Counted from the stretch's first letter, positions 1 to 12,164 are shown. The stretch is DNA of 64,000 bases from Massospora cicadina (GCA_022478985.1 JAKSZP010017363.1:49300-113299); one strand, 5' to 3'. Program-made: numbers and translations. The notes: generated by a model from the letters alone, not told the origin.

Positions 1-462
1 GATCAATATAAATAAGATTGATATTATAATTAAGTTAGCATCATCCCCAGTTCATTATTGTTGTAGTACAGTAATTGGGGACTCCTTTGTGCAATAAAGA
101 GTAAGTAATGGGCATCATTATAAGAGAATCTGACTTTTGACATTTATCTCTGCTAACTCAGCATGCCAACAACTAAGGCCAGGAACCTCTGAATATAAGA
201 GGGGATTTGGTTAAGATGGAATAGGCAAGAAGTCCCTAATCTTCAATCTAATCAGTAATTCTTGGACTATTCTAAGTTTAGCGTTGGACCACATCTGGTT
301 TAATTATTCAACTACAGATAATAGTCATCATACTATTATCACTCATATATATCTAAAAAGCAACGCAAATTGTTCACATAATTGACGTGTGCAATTCGAC
401 CTGGTACAATCTTCAACACAGCCAGACTTCTATAATTGGTACTCTTTTCTGAAGTAGAGGAG
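1..462. other. Left flank of element A, no gene
   Basis: AT-rich DNA with no supportable coding region. The stretch around 270-345 loosely resembles the right-hand end of the element A LTR (an AGCGTTGG block followed by a GATAATAGTC-like block), so it may be a much older relative of that LTR. The resemblance was judged by eye only. Confidence 0.4.
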
Positions 463-1605
463 TGTTGGGATTTTTTCCCATATTCCCAGCCTGCTAGATT
501 ACCTGGTATCGCTAGGGGAAAATTCCTTAAGGCGAAGTGAATCAAAAATTGGTTGGCCCAAATTTTGGAGAAACTATGCTTGGGGGATTTTGAGATATTC
601 GCCTGGTTGTATCCATCGGGGATCAATCCAGATGAATACTTAAGATCTCATCGGGTGGAGTTGCCAACTAAATAGGGGCATCTGATAGTGATTAACTATC
701 AGGTGTACCAATTAGTATCAGTCAGGTTTCATCACCAACTGATTAGTAATGAATAGTAAGTTGTGAGGTGAGTGATGCCATCTGCAACTAGCAAAGCGAT
801 TGGTTGGTGAGTGACCTGCCATACTGGGTAATAAGTCCCATTACGTAAGAAGGTCACTAGCCAATTATGGTTGGTTTGCTTGGATTGAGAGGAAAACGTT
901 AGGGACACGTTTTCTGACTCCTTCCATTTGAGATCTTGAGGATGTCCAATAATGGAATCCTAACCAGGATGGGGAAGACCATCGATGCTGAGAAGAGGAT
1001 GGGTAATTCAATGGCAACAGCTGCTGTTTCATTGAAGAGGTCTTAACTGAGGTTTAGACAGCTGAATCCCCTAGTATATAATTTCCTAGGATTTACTATA
1101 ATAAAAAACAGTAATCTAGAAAACCCAGCTTTTAGATAGATAGTAATATTATCAATTTGGTGTATAGTTAGACTATCAGCTTCTATTAAGTCATTATATC
1201 TCAAGGATATTATTGCAGAAGGCAATAATTGGAAGACTCTCAGAGAGAAGAGTAAAGATCTGAGTGGGGATCTAGAGATGAAGGAACCACAATCAGGGAT
1301 AGCTGCAGACTGTATGTTGGGATGAGAGAGACTGTCACCAGGGTATCTTAATGAATATCAGGTGGACAAGCGTATAGGGAACAGATACCTATGAGTACAA
1401 CTTCAAGAGTATTTAATTGGAAATCCTGGCTGAGCGTTGGGCAGAATTATAGTTCAATCTCAACTATGGATAACAGTATCCATGCTATTATCAATTAATA
1501 ATACATTATATACAACATGACAAAGTGCACAAGGAAATTGAACCTAAGCAGTATAAAGGTTATTGGGTTGTTGCCAATACAAACCCAAATTAGTAAATTT
1601 TTACA
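463..1605 (+). repeat. 5' LTR of element A
   Basis: Begins TGTTGGG and ends TTTTTACA, 1,143 bp. It aligns along its whole length with 8,858-9,998, with scattered substitutions and small indels (low-90s percent identity by eye). In intact Ty3 elements this repeat carries the promoter and the RNA start and end signals. Confidence 0.93.
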
Positions 1606-1608
1606 AGT

Positions 1609-1624
1609 TGGTGCTCGCTACAGG
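1609..1624 (+). other. Primer binding site of element A
   Basis: TGGTGCTCGCTACAGG begins three bases after the 5' LTR. The leading TGG is what is expected from pairing with the CCA end of a tRNA. Element D has the same sequence with one difference. I could not name the tRNA. Confidence 0.65.
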
Positions 1625-1650
1625 GGTAGTTGAGTAAAGAATTTATTATA

Positions 1651-2921
1651 ATGTTGTACAAAGAAGAGCTACGCAAGCTGTGGACCAGGATTGTCACTAT
1701 AAACCAGAATGCCTTATACTCAGCGGACCATCAGGAGCTCACAGCCTTGAAAAGAATGAGTCGCTAAGTTGGAGGAAGGAGTAGAGAATGTAGCCAACTT
1801 CAGGAACGAGTTACTTGGCAAAGTAAACTCATTGAAGAAGAAAGAAGGAGACCCCATTTGAGAGGTCCTATACTTGAAAATGAAGTGAGAAGCAGATCGC
1901 GTTCATTTAAGAAAGTCAGTGCAGATATTGAGAAATTAATCAAACAAGTGGAGGAACTTAAAGCTCACAGATGTGCTTGTGAGCCCAATATAGCAAGTGA
2001 TGCCAAAGAAAGAAGTCCTTTCATGATACTTGGGAAGTCAAATACCCCAAGAAACATGCCGCCGCTTTTAATGCATTTTTGAGATGACGCCCAAAGTCAC
2101 TCCACAAGTTAGCCAAGTAGATGAACCAAGAGAATCGGCCAGAAATGACTTGGAGGAATTTAGAGCAACGCTGAAATTGCCAACATTCCTTTGGGATAAC
2201 GCCCCAGCATTTTTTTGACTGTTTGACATGACCATAAATGGCTACAGAGATCGTCAAAAGGCATTGACAGTCATGAATTGTCTGGACACTGACTGTCAAA
2301 ACTTAGCGTTACCTCACCTGGAGGGAGACAGCTGGTCATATGCTGAGGCAAAGGCGGCCATCATGTAGGGGTTCAGGAGTCTGACACACATGTCAAAACA
2401 CAAGCAGGAATTTATGGGGATTCAGTTCCATAAAGATGTGTCTCTTGCTAGCTTCGTGGATTGATTTTACCAGGAGTTGCAGATCCTGGCCGTAGCGAAA
2501 GTATTAGATGACTTTGATGCTAGAATCGCTTTGCAAGCGGCCCTTCAGTCCTATTGCAATTTTCATCATATGATGTCTTCCGTGTTCATGACAGAAATAA
2601 CTACCTTGCAAATGATAGATAACCTGAGATTTTGGGTATGACATTCAATTCTTCGAATAGAAGCTTCAAGTCAAATCTGGTATGAAATACGAATTCCACA
2701 AAGGGAAACGAAGGAGCAAAGGAGGCTACCAATTGAACCGTGCCAGGAAATAAGCCCAAAGAAGTCAGACAGTTAAGCAAGAAGGAGAAGGTCTGCTATC
2801 AGTGTGGTGAGAAAGGAGATTTTGCTGTACACTGTAAAAAGCTGAAAGATCAGATTAATGTGGTCCAGGCCAAAGAGACAGCAGCCGCCAAGGATTTGGG
2901 AAAAGGGCACATGGCCTAGAT
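1651..2921 (+). pseudogene. Element A gag, degraded
   Basis: An ATG at 1,651 opens a charged, probably coiled-coil frame that stops after about 38 codons. The frame resumes at 1,858 with an Arg/Ser- and Lys/Glu-rich stretch. Near the end (about 2,790-2,840) a zinc knuckle reads CYQCGEKGDFAVHC, preceded by a basic run. In the family pattern CX2CX4HX4C the histidine is replaced by aspartate here, so zinc binding is probably lost. Gag normally forms the particle and packages the RNA. Several stops between 2,080 and 2,640 make this a pseudogene. Confidence 0.75.
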
Positions 2922-3139
2922 GAGGAACAGTCTATAGCTGCGAGGAAACCTGTTCCTCCAGATATCATGAATAAAAAAATTGACAATAGCGATCTGTTTG
3001 TAGACGTAGAGCAAGATCAGCTATATCAAGTGGCCAATATGGATGTGTATGCTGTGACCAGAGCCAGGGCGAAGAGAATTGACCCTGAGATAATCCAGGA
3101 AGTTTCCCGACCATATTCCTGACAACTGGTGGAGAATAT

Positions 3140-3991
3140 TTGAACTGCCAAGAACCCTGTGAGTTATCAGATGTCTGTTTAGATGAGGCCAATTTGTCTA
3201 TCTCCCTTGGCACAATAAAGGAATTTTTTCCTGAATTATTGGTGCAAATTATTCACATCCTAGATTTGGCTAATAACGCTGCAATTCACTCAGTAAACAC
3301 TGTATTACAATATTATGAGTGTATATATATACAAGTGAATTGAGTGAGGTTGAGGGCGATTGTCGACAGTGGAGTGCCCATCAATATTGTCTTGACCAAG
3401 ATGTTAAAGTGGATGAAGATTTCACCATACTTGGAGCACAAGAGAGAATATGGGACCGCTGGGCTGAACACCACCATTTCCTGTGGAGCGTATAGTGTGC
3501 TACTACTACGATTTGGGTCATTGGTGGTATCTGCACCAGCAATAGTTTTGGCAAACCAAAGCTATGACATTCTGATTGGAACAGAGTTCCTACGGAATTA
3601 TAAAGTTAAATGTAACTTTGAGGATAATACGTTGTCCCTCTTGGGTCAGACGTTACTATTGGTATACCAGAGGGATGGTAAAACTCCATTGAATCGGAGA
3701 AACAACTTCATCAATCTGATATACAATGATGGCATTGTCCCAATTTGAAGCCAATTAGTTGGTAGGAAGCGACGTGAAATGCTGGCGGAAATCCTAGAGA
3801 ACAGGGGAATTCCATTAAGGATCAAGAATGAGAGGACCATACCGGCTGGATCTCAGATAATATTCAACACAGGGTTGACTCTGGATATTCCTGAGCTGTT
3901 GTATGAGGAGGTCGGAAGCCCCTGGAAGAAGTCCAGAATGGAGCCATGGGTGGCTCCTGGGATAATAATGCTGGGCCATGGAAAAATTTGA
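3140..3991 (+). pseudogene. Element A aspartic protease region
   Basis: The frame from 3,344 carries RAIVDSGVPINIV, the active-site D-S/T-G motif of retroelement proteases. It continues to a second hydrophobic block (YDILIGTEFL) typical of the protease C-terminal half. The region before it (3,140-3,343) and after it (3,779-3,991) is in other frames and looks like linker sequence on the way to RT. The enzyme would cut the Gag-Pol polyprotein. It is separated from gag and RT by stops and frameshifts. Confidence 0.8.
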
Positions 3992-4199
3992 GTTCTCCAA
4001 GCAAATTTGAGTGAAAAACTGAATAAGATCAAGATGAATCAGATCATTGCATTTGTTCATCTGATCCTGATGGCCAAATTGAGATAATTTCACAATTTTG
4101 GGTCTCTCAACAAAATGGGATTACCGTCTGGGGTAACCAAAAGCATTTAGCCTATTAAATTGATTGAGAGCAGCTCGTTGATCTGCTGGAAGGCCAGCA

Positions 4200-5130
4200 A
4201 AAGGAGGTGTTCAAACTATTCTAAAGATATTGTGAAGTGTTCACTCAGGATGACCACAATTTGGGATGCTCACATGACATGATCCACAAGGTTGACACTG
4301 GGGAAAATTTACCATTAAAAATGAGACCAATCCGAAGGTTGAAAGCCATCACAGCGGTAGTGGAGGATGAAATCAGCAAACTAGTGAAGCATGGGCTTCT
4401 AGTTCCATCAACAAGTCCCTGGGCGAGTCCAATTCTAATCATGAAGAAGAATGATGGATTGAATCAGGTGGTGATTGACTACTGAAGGCTGAACAAAATT
4501 ATGAAGAAGGATTCATATCCTCTACTGAGGATCAACGATGCGCTAGATTGTTTAGGCGAAGCAAAGTAATTCTCCACAACGTATCTGATCTCAGGTTATT
4601 AGCAGATCGACTTGCAAAAGGAAGATCAAGAAAAATGTGCAATTATTACTGCACAGGGGCTATATTAACTGACAAGGATGCCCCAGGGTCTCTTTTAATG
4701 CTCCTGCAACGTTTCAGGGGGCCATGGATGTGATACTAAGTGACTTGAAGTTGTCGTGCATCCTGGTATATCTGGACAATATCAACGTGTTTAGTAGGAC
4801 GTTTACTGATTACCTGTACTACTTGGAAGAAGTGTTTAAGAAACTGTCCGCGGCTAATTTGAAGATCAAGCCAAGGAAGTGCCACTTCTTCAAGAAAGAG
4901 TTGGTATACCTGGGATTCATGATCAACTCAAGTGGATTGCAGCCGCAAACCAGTGGTAGCAGCTATAGAGCATATGGATGTACTAAAGAGTGTCCAAGAC
5001 ATCCAAGTATTCCTTGGAATAGTCAGACACTATAGAAGATTTATTTGGGACTTCTTCCGAATAGCCAAACCATTATTCCATTTATTAAAGGATCCAAAAA
5101 AAAGGATTCATATGGAATGAAGAAGCCCAG
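4200..5130 (+). pseudogene. Element A reverse transcriptase, degraded
   Basis: The frame from 4,237 shows the fingers of a Ty3 RT: a PIRRL block, EISKLVKHGLLVPSTSPWAS, then a KKNDG...VVIDY block interrupted by TGA at 4,483. The palm continues in other frames. The catalytic box reads YLDN at 4,769-4,780 where YLDD is required, so a metal-binding aspartate is replaced by asparagine. The thumb region (about 4,940-5,100) reads on through an overlapping frame. RT copies the element RNA into DNA. This copy is inactive from both stops and the active-site change. Confidence 0.88.
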
Positions 5131-5199
5131 GACTCCTTCGATGAGTTACACCAGTACCTGATAGATTCACCAATTCTGAAAATCCGAATTTTGATTTGT

Positions 5200-5575
5200 A
5201 GTTTATCATTCAAACTGATGTTTTATTGACAGCAATTGGCGCCATACTGAGCCAAGTAGACAAACTTGGGGACGAGCATCCAGTGGCGTATGTGAGCTAA
5301 ACACTCTCAGCTGCTAAGAGAAACTACACTGTGACTAGCAGGAATGCCTTGCAGTCATTTAAGCATGTAAGCAGTTTTGGATGTACATCCACGGAATGCA
5401 CTTTAAGGTGGTGATGGACCACTCTTCGCTGCGTTGGTTGAAAAATTTAAGAGAACTGGAAGGATGACTGGCCCAATGGTCACTTAAGCTTCAGGCTTAT
5501 GATTATTAGATAGTCCACCGAGTGGGGGCTTCTCACCAGAACGTGGATGGCTTATCGCGGTTGCCAATGGTCCAG
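5200..5575 (+). pseudogene. Element A RNase H, degraded
   Basis: Reading through stops gives an RNase H-like series: a Thr-Asp start (TDVLLTAIGAIL), HPVAYVS, AAKRNYTV, a VVMDHSSLRWL block near 5,420 and a VDGLSRLP end near 5,560. These match the usual order in Ty3 RNase H, which removes RNA from the RNA-DNA hybrid. At least three in-frame stops are present (TAA at about 5,298, TGA at about 5,465, TAG at about 5,508), two of which fit C-to-T changes at CGA or CAG codons. Confidence 0.75.
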
Positions 5576-5789
5576 TTGGTATACTGGCAGGCGGATGAGC
5601 TATTCCAGAGAATGGTCGAAGGAAAAATTGGGGACAAGCCCCAAGAAATACAAGGTGCGCTTCAAAAAGCGATGGAAAACACTGAGACTAAGGATGGTTA
5701 AGTATTCAAGATGATCAACGGGAAGTGGCTATTATCCCTGAAACTATTGGAAAGAGCAGCAATATTACAAGCAGATCACAAGGTTGTTG

Positions 5790-6790
5790 GGCATGGAGAC
5801 CTGAGTAAAACAACCAATCATATTTGACAATATTATTACTGGTAATCAATCAACTACAATGTCGCAGATTATGTGGCTTGTTGCATGGAGTGCCAGCTGC
5901 ACAAACCATGCAAGAATACAACTGGATACTGACTGGTCCACCCTGGATTCTCCTGGCACACGGTGTTCATTGACATGATGGGACCGCTGACAATGAGCAC
6001 AGGGGAGTCAAGTACATCATAGTTGCCATTGACTATCTGATAAGATGGGTCGAGATGAAGACCCTAACCAGAGTAGATACTACCAGTACTGTGAGGTTCA
6101 TCCTGGATCAAGTGGTATACCGGCATGGATGTCCACAGGTTCTACTGAGTGACAATGGGACCAACTTCACATCTCATGTGATCCCAAGGCTAAATGAAAT
6201 AATGGGGATCCAAGGAGTCATGTTAGTACTATACCAGCCAGAGATGAATGGACTGGTAGAATGGGTCAATGAGACGCTGGACACAATGCTGAGGAAGCTA
6301 GTCGCATGGAGAACTTCTGCATGAGGAACGTACCTGAGTTTGGTGATGTTCACCTACAACATTAGTCATCATATGGTGACGGGAAAGAAGCCATTTGAAT
6401 TATTATACTGAAGAAAGGCCACGTTGCCGCCAATTTTATATTTGGTGGTGGAACCTACATCGGGGATGAGTATTAAAAAATACCTGTTCTGATTGATGAG
6501 TATTCTGATTAATATAAAATCATAAGCATTTGTTACAACCTTAAAGAAAAAAATATGAGCGAAATCAACAGATGACAAGAACTGACTAGCCTTAAAAGAA
6601 TATCAAATAGGGGAAAGTGTTGCCTATTGTAATATTCATAGTTTCAGACAAAGAAAAAATTAGATGCTTTGTGGTCAGGTCCATTCAAAGTAATTTCCAA
6701 GACGGAAACTGATGCTTACTCCATCAAGGATCTCTCTGATGGAAGAGTTGTAAATTGAGTCCACACTAAGTATATAAAGCATTGGATTGA
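5790..6790 (+). pseudogene. Element A integrase, degraded
   Basis: The zinc-binding N-terminal domain is partly visible (CMECQLHK near 5,890). The core follows with VFIDMMGPL and IVAIDYLIRW (first Asp), then LLSDNGTNFTSHV (second Asp) and a NGLVEWVNETL block carrying the catalytic Glu (6,248-6,280). The frame 6,055-6,324 is uninterrupted. A C-terminal GPF motif (LWSGPFKVI) is at about 6,680-6,706, followed by VHTKYIKHW. Integrase inserts the cDNA into the genome. Stops near 6,322, 6,410 and 6,756 disable it. Confidence 0.85.
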
Positions 6791-7146
6791 TGAAAAAAAT
6801 AAAAGAGTTTAAAAGGACCAATGAACCATTAAGTTGGTCATGTCCTGATGATTAGGTCAAGTCCAAAAAAGGAATATTGAATCAATCTAGATGGTTAAGT
6901 CTAAAATAAGGAACTCTGAACCATGTAAAACTGGCAGGCTTAAGTACCAAAGACCCAGTTTGGAGGAAATGATGAGCCACTGAACCAAAACAAGGTCAAG
7001 TCCCATAGTAAAAAAGAAGAATAAAGATAAAAAAATTAATAAAAGAAATTGAAAAAATTATAAACTGCATAGATAAAAAAGCCGATATATTTTTATAATT
7101 TTTAATTTTATTTTTTCCTCAGTACAGGGATGATTCCGCCTATGTT

Positions 7147-7160
7147 GCCTCTTGGGGGTG
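7147..7160 (+). other. Internal polypurine-like tract of element A
   Basis: The run TGGGGGTGGGAGGATG lies about 360 bases after the integrase frame, 1.7 kb before the 3' LTR. It resembles the tract just before the 3' LTR (GAGGGGGATG). It could be a relic of an earlier 3' end or a central polypurine tract. Confidence 0.4.
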
Positions 7161-7781
7161 GGAGGATGTATCGCGGTAGAAAACGAACAGCCCATTGAAA
7201 CCAATATGTGATTGGATGCTAGCGAGGGTGAGACCTAACCAAAACCACGTCTATTGAGTGGATGCCAAGCCCTGATAAAAAGTGACTAGGGGAAGGGAAA
7301 TTGAGATGTCATAGGAAGCCAATTGCAAAACCCAGAGCGGGGAGGAAAGCAACAGTGTAAAAATGGCAATTGGTGATTAACCCCGAGTAATACTGATATG
7401 GCACTGAAGCCATAAGATTAGTCCTGAGCGCCTGTCAATGAGCTTCATAAGGACACTGGACATGTGGGCTGGCAATGAAGAAAAGACTTGATGGGGGTTG
7501 CCGAATATGCCCCCTATTAACACCATCAGTGGAAGATACTGATGGGAAGCTCTGGAGTAGAGATAGTCGTGCAGAGAGTGGATTGCATCCTGCAAGTGGC
7601 GACTATGGGTTTCTCAGAAGCTAAAGCTGAATGAATGGTGGAACCCAGGAGAGGCTGAAAGCTTCTTGGACTAACTTCAAAGAATTTGGTCAGCAAAGCA
7701 AAGAGCAAAAGTGGAAGTATACCAATCCAGAAGGTTATCAAGATTTTAGGGATTCAGCACTAATGACAAAGCCTTGGTGAC

Positions 7782-8876
7782 TCAGGTATGGAGTTCAGTG
7801 TAGGGGAGCTCAAAGTGTATGCTGTTCCCGATTGAGAGCTCAGAAACCAGTACAGCAGGTTTGTAAAATTGACTGAGTTGGAAGAGGAACTTAGAAAGCA
7901 AGTCTGACCCAGCCAGAAACAAATGATCCATAGCACCCGGCATACTCTCCAGAGCATCTATGATGATGTTTGGAGCATCAGCGAAAGAAGCCAAATCCAG
8001 GAGAGTTTGAAGTCCAACTCTGGGATTGACAGCAGAGGAAGAGTTGGTCGAGAGTTGTTCAAAATGATAGCCCGCCTGGTTTCAGAGAGATTAGTTTATC
8101 ATTTCAGGTAATTCAATGAAAGGACTAGCCGCTGGTGCCAGCCTAGGCATATGAGTCCTGGAAGGACCATAAAAGAGGTTCTGTCGGGCATCCCGACTCA
8201 TCTGCTGAAAGAGATGGAGGTCTAAATCAGACAAACTTTTAAGGAGCTGCTGGTAGCAAGACTTGGAATTTGACATATGAGCTGGATAAGAGAGGGGATG
8301 TCAGACTTATATAGAAGTTGACATTATGCACTCTAGATCCATTAAGCTCCAATTTTGGAGAAATTAATCTCAAAATTAATGAGATAAGCTCTCCAAGGGA
8401 AGAATTAAGAATGACTTATGGCAAGAGGTTATGATTGAAATAACAAGGGCGAATAAAAAATAAGTATTCTTAATAAGCCGCGAAATGAACATCAATGGCA
8501 AGAGTCTCCTGTCTAGGACAAAGAGAAAATCAAGAAATTAAGAACGCCGGACCAAGAATCCTGAATATGACAGCAGGTCATATACCCTGATGGGGGGAAA
8601 ACTGGATCCCAGGACTAATATCATCATGAGTAAATTTATCAGCCCAGCATGACAGAAGGTTGTGGGGACCGCGCTCTGAGAAGGTGATAGCAAGGAGGAA
8701 GAGGAAAAACGCCGTATGCTGAAGGTCATCCTGAGCAGCGTTGAGTATTGATGAGTGTACTCCGCTTGAACCAATGAAGTATTTAACCAGGTGTCTGAAG
8801 TGGTATTCTCATGCCTTGGTCCTTTTCTCACTGGAAATGATAGGCGTGAGGGGGATGTGTTGGGTTTTTTAAACAC
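7782..8876 (-). pseudogene. Antisense open frame between element A integrase and 3' LTR
   Basis: On the minus strand one frame stays largely open. 8,876-8,541 has no stop. 8,537-8,380 has none after the TAA at 8,538-8,540. A cluster of stops lies at 8,300-8,378. 8,276-7,785 has only two stops (8,091-8,093 and 8,082-8,084). All four pieces are in the same frame. The protein is Leu/Ser-rich with hydrophobic stretches and matches no family I recognise. Some LTR elements carry a gene in antisense at this place, so a decayed accessory gene is possible. Chance openness is the alternative. Confidence 0.35.
8846..8857 (+). other. Polypurine tract before 3' LTR of element A
   Basis: GTGAGGGGGATG directly precedes the first TG of the 3' LTR, the expected place for the plus-strand primer. 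Confidence 0.7.
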
Positions 8877-9998
8877 ATTCCCAGCCTGCTAGATTACCTG
8901 GTATTGCTAGGGAAAATTCCCTAAGGCGAAGTGAATTTGAAATCATTTGGCCCAAGTTTTGGAGGAACTACATTTGGGGGATTTTGAGATATTCGCCTGA
9001 TTGTATCCATTGGGGATCAATCCAGATGAATACTTAAGATCTCATCGGGCGTAGTTGCCAACTAAATAGGGGCATCTGATAGTGATTAAAAATCAGGTGC
9101 ACCAATTAGGATCAGTCAGGTTTCATCACCAACTGATTAGTAATGAATAGTAAGTTGTGAGGTGAGTGATGCCACCTGCAACTAGCAAATCAATTGGTTG
9201 GTGAGTGACCTGCCATACTGGGTAATAAGTCCCATTACCTAAGAAGGTCACTAGCCAATTATGGTTGGTTTGCTTGGATTGAGAGGAAAACGTTAGGGAC
9301 ACGTTTTCTGACTCCTTCCATTTGAGATCTTGAGGATGTCCAATAATGGAATCCTAACTAGGATGGGGAAGACCATCGCTGCTGAGAAGAGGATGGGTAA
9401 TTCAATGGAAACAGCTGCTGTTTCATTGAAGAGGTCTTAACTGAGGTTTAGACAGCTGAATCACCAACTATATAAATCCCTAGGATTTACTATAATAAAA
9501 AACAGTAATCTAGAAAACCCAGCTTTTAGATAAATAGTAATAATATCAATTTGGTATATAGTTAGACTATCAGCTTCTATTGTGTTGTTCTATCACAAGG
9601 ATATTATTGCAGAAGGCAATAATTAAAAGACTCTCAGAGAGAAGAGTAAAGATCTGAGTGGGGATCTAGAGATGAAGGAAACACAATCAGGGATAGCTGC
9701 AGACTGTATGTTGGGATGAGAGAGACTGTCACCAGGGTATCTTAATGAATATCAGGTGGACATGCGTATAGGGAACAAATACCTATGAGTACAACTTCAC
9801 AAGTATTTAATTATAATACTGGCCGAGCGTTGGGCCAAACTATAGTTCAATTTCAACTAGGGATAATAGTCTCCATACTATTATAAATTAATAATACATT
9901 ATATACAACACGATGAAGTGCACTAGGAAATGAACCTGTGCAGTAATAAGGCTACTGGGTTGCTTGCCAATACAGACCTAAACTAGTAAATTTTTACA
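8858..9998 (+). repeat. 3' LTR of element A
   Basis: TGTTGGG to TTTTTACA, 1,141 bp, matching 463-1,605. A TATATAAAT box lies near 9,465 within a conserved part of the LTR and is a candidate core promoter. Confidence 0.93.
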
Positions 9999-11411
9999 AG
10001 TAGTCACAAACCAAGTTTTTAACAGCGGATAAATCTGATTTCTCTATACCTGCACAGGCAATATAACAACTAAAAATATTGTATACCCACAAGAATTATG
10101 AAATTTAAACATATTAGAAACATGTGCTTTCTCTTTTCTTTCTTTTACATCTAACCATACTGAGACACATCAACGCGTGGCTGGGCACATCTAGTATGGA
10201 GAAGATAAATTTGGACCATTTAACAATAACCTTTGAAAGTAGTGTGTAATGGGACTTTGCTCTACACAGGCGTTGAGGACTTTATTGGCAAGATTACCTG
10301 AGTAATTATGGTATAACAGGAGCTAATTGATCCATCCTCATTAAAGCCTCAACCTTGGGAACAAGTAGTTCATCATTGATGAGATCAACCAAATGACCCT
10401 GGAGAACTGCAATCATGTGAGGTGGCAATGAACATTATAAGGAGGAGAGAAACAGCACTACTGAGAATGTCTATGAGAAGATGCATTGAGCAAGGAGAAA
10501 AATATAGCACCACTAAAATCAATTTTAACTGTGCTGGCTAACTCATGCCATAGAACAAACCAGCATCTGCCTCCAAATTTTCCTTCTTTGCCTAATATGA
10601 TCAAGCTGAGGATGTATTATGATTTTGGAATGCCCACATCATCCAGCATTACTAGATTATAATAAATTTTTTACTGGAGGGGTATTATTTGTATAAGAAA
10701 ACGTTTAGCAGATATTGTAATCATCAATAATTAGTAACTATTGTTTATATCTTTCCCTTTATAATAATTTTATTTTTCAAATTAATTCTGAAGGATAATT
10801 AGTGTTCCATTAGGGATGCCCCTGACAATGTTTGCAATGATTTTGATTATTGATTTAAGTACTAATAATTAACTTTAATTGTGTGTATTGATTGAGGCCT
10901 GTTGCCAGTCAATAAGAGTTTTATTGACAGTTGCTGAAGAGTTGACACCACTTATATTGGCAGTAACTTGTGGGTTAGTCATAAGTATTGGACCCCGCTA
11001 TTTATGGTTGAATGGTCCCATTAATAATCAGGTTGTTAACTTAATAAGGTTAATCTGATTGGGTTAGAAAAAGGAGTTGAGATCCTCTATTTCAGAAACC
11101 CTCCCAGGAGGGATCATATCCTAGTCAGCGTGGAATCCAATAAGGCAGATAAGGTATTCATTGTCTAAGATGACTCCTGAAGGTTAATTTCATTGGAATG
11201 AATGCTGTTCCCATAAAGTGCCAAAAGGAGAGTTTTACGTCAAATCTCCTATTTACATCCCTTACTTATTATAATAAAAAAGCAAAAATTACAGTGATAA
11301 CTTAGATTTCTTCATTTGTTTTATTGTTCTCATAAGAAAGTTGGAGGGACTGTTTCTCTTAACTAGTTTTTTTGTTTTCAAGATTTTTTTAGTAAAAAGT
11401 GAAAGGGAGAG
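9999..11411. other. Intergenic, no gene seen
   Basis: AT-rich and without a credible coding frame. A short block at about 10,165-10,205 (CGCGTGGCTGGGCACATCTAGTA) partly resembles the 3' tail of the X family and may be an old truncated copy. Confidence 0.5.
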
Positions 11412-12042
11412 TGTCAGGGCAAAGCCCGAAATGAATGGGATTCCAGATATTCTAGATATTATTCTTCAAATCAAGAAAGTATGTGTTGAAGTTAGATTGA
11501 ACAATTGCATTTCAAAAATTAATTTAAGCAATGTTGGGTTGATTAATCGCACAGCATAGTTCAATTGCAATAATATTGAGTTATTTTATTGAATTTTAAT
11601 AACGTTGTGAAGAGAGAAGTGATTCCAGCTACTTTTGAAATCATGTTCTAGCAGTAATTACATAAGCTCTGAAGATTAATAGTCCCATTCTCAAAAAAAT
11701 AAATAAACTTGAGTAAGTCCAGTGAGTAGAAAGTATATATAACTAAGGCATATAGTTGTTATAACTTTACGGCCAAAAAAGTTATCAATAAAAGTGCAAA
11801 TACTATCCAAGTTATTTATTAAGTTGTTATTAATCCCAATCTACTACCCTAACCTTCAAGTATCTTCTACCTCATTTTCTTTACTAACAACTTATCTGTG
11901 AGCGAATCAAACTTCAGTATAGTCACCAGTTCTTGTACTTATATGAATTTAGTGCCCTTGTCATACTGTCTCCAAAGCCTTGGTTATGCTAGCTCACAAT
12001 TAGCTTCCCTAAACTGGGTCTTTGATACACCAGTCCCTGAAA
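11412..12042 (+). repeat. 5' LTR of element B
   Basis: Starts TGTCAGGG and ends CCCTGAAA. The partner LTR ends CCCTGACA, the exact inverse of the start, so the 5' copy has one changed base. It aligns over its whole length with 33,635-33,696 joined to 56,121-56,694. Confidence 0.85.
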
Positions 12043-12164
12043 ATTTGACCGCCACATTTTACCATGTCTACCACCAATGCATTTTCTATTATTGGGAGTT
12101 TTGATATTCGCCTTATTGATAAAAAGTTATCATTTACTAGTGCAGATGTTTTGACCATTAAAAC

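Larger units (their letters stand above)
463..9998 (+). mobile_element. Ty3-type LTR retrotransposon A, complete but decayed
   Basis: Two direct repeats of about 1.14 kb bracket a 7.25-kb interior. The interior reads, in order, a primer binding site, gag with a zinc knuckle, aspartic protease, reverse transcriptase, RNase H and an integrase ending in a GPF motif. That order (integrase after RNase H) defines the Ty3 type. No chromodomain is seen after the GPF motif. The coding part is broken by many stop codons and frameshifts, so this copy cannot be autonomous. About 2 kb separate the integrase from the 3' LTR, which is long for the type and holds a second polypurine tract and an antisense open frame. 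No clear TSD is visible at the outer edges. Confidence 0.93.

Noticed and set aside
8538..8876. 112-codon minus ORF as a stand-alone gene
   Set aside because: It begins inside the 3' LTR and has no known motif. Reported only as part of a possible antisense accessory frame.
453..10003. TSD for element A
   Set aside because: The bases before 463 (AGGAG) and after 9,998 (AGTAG) agree at only some positions. Not convincing.
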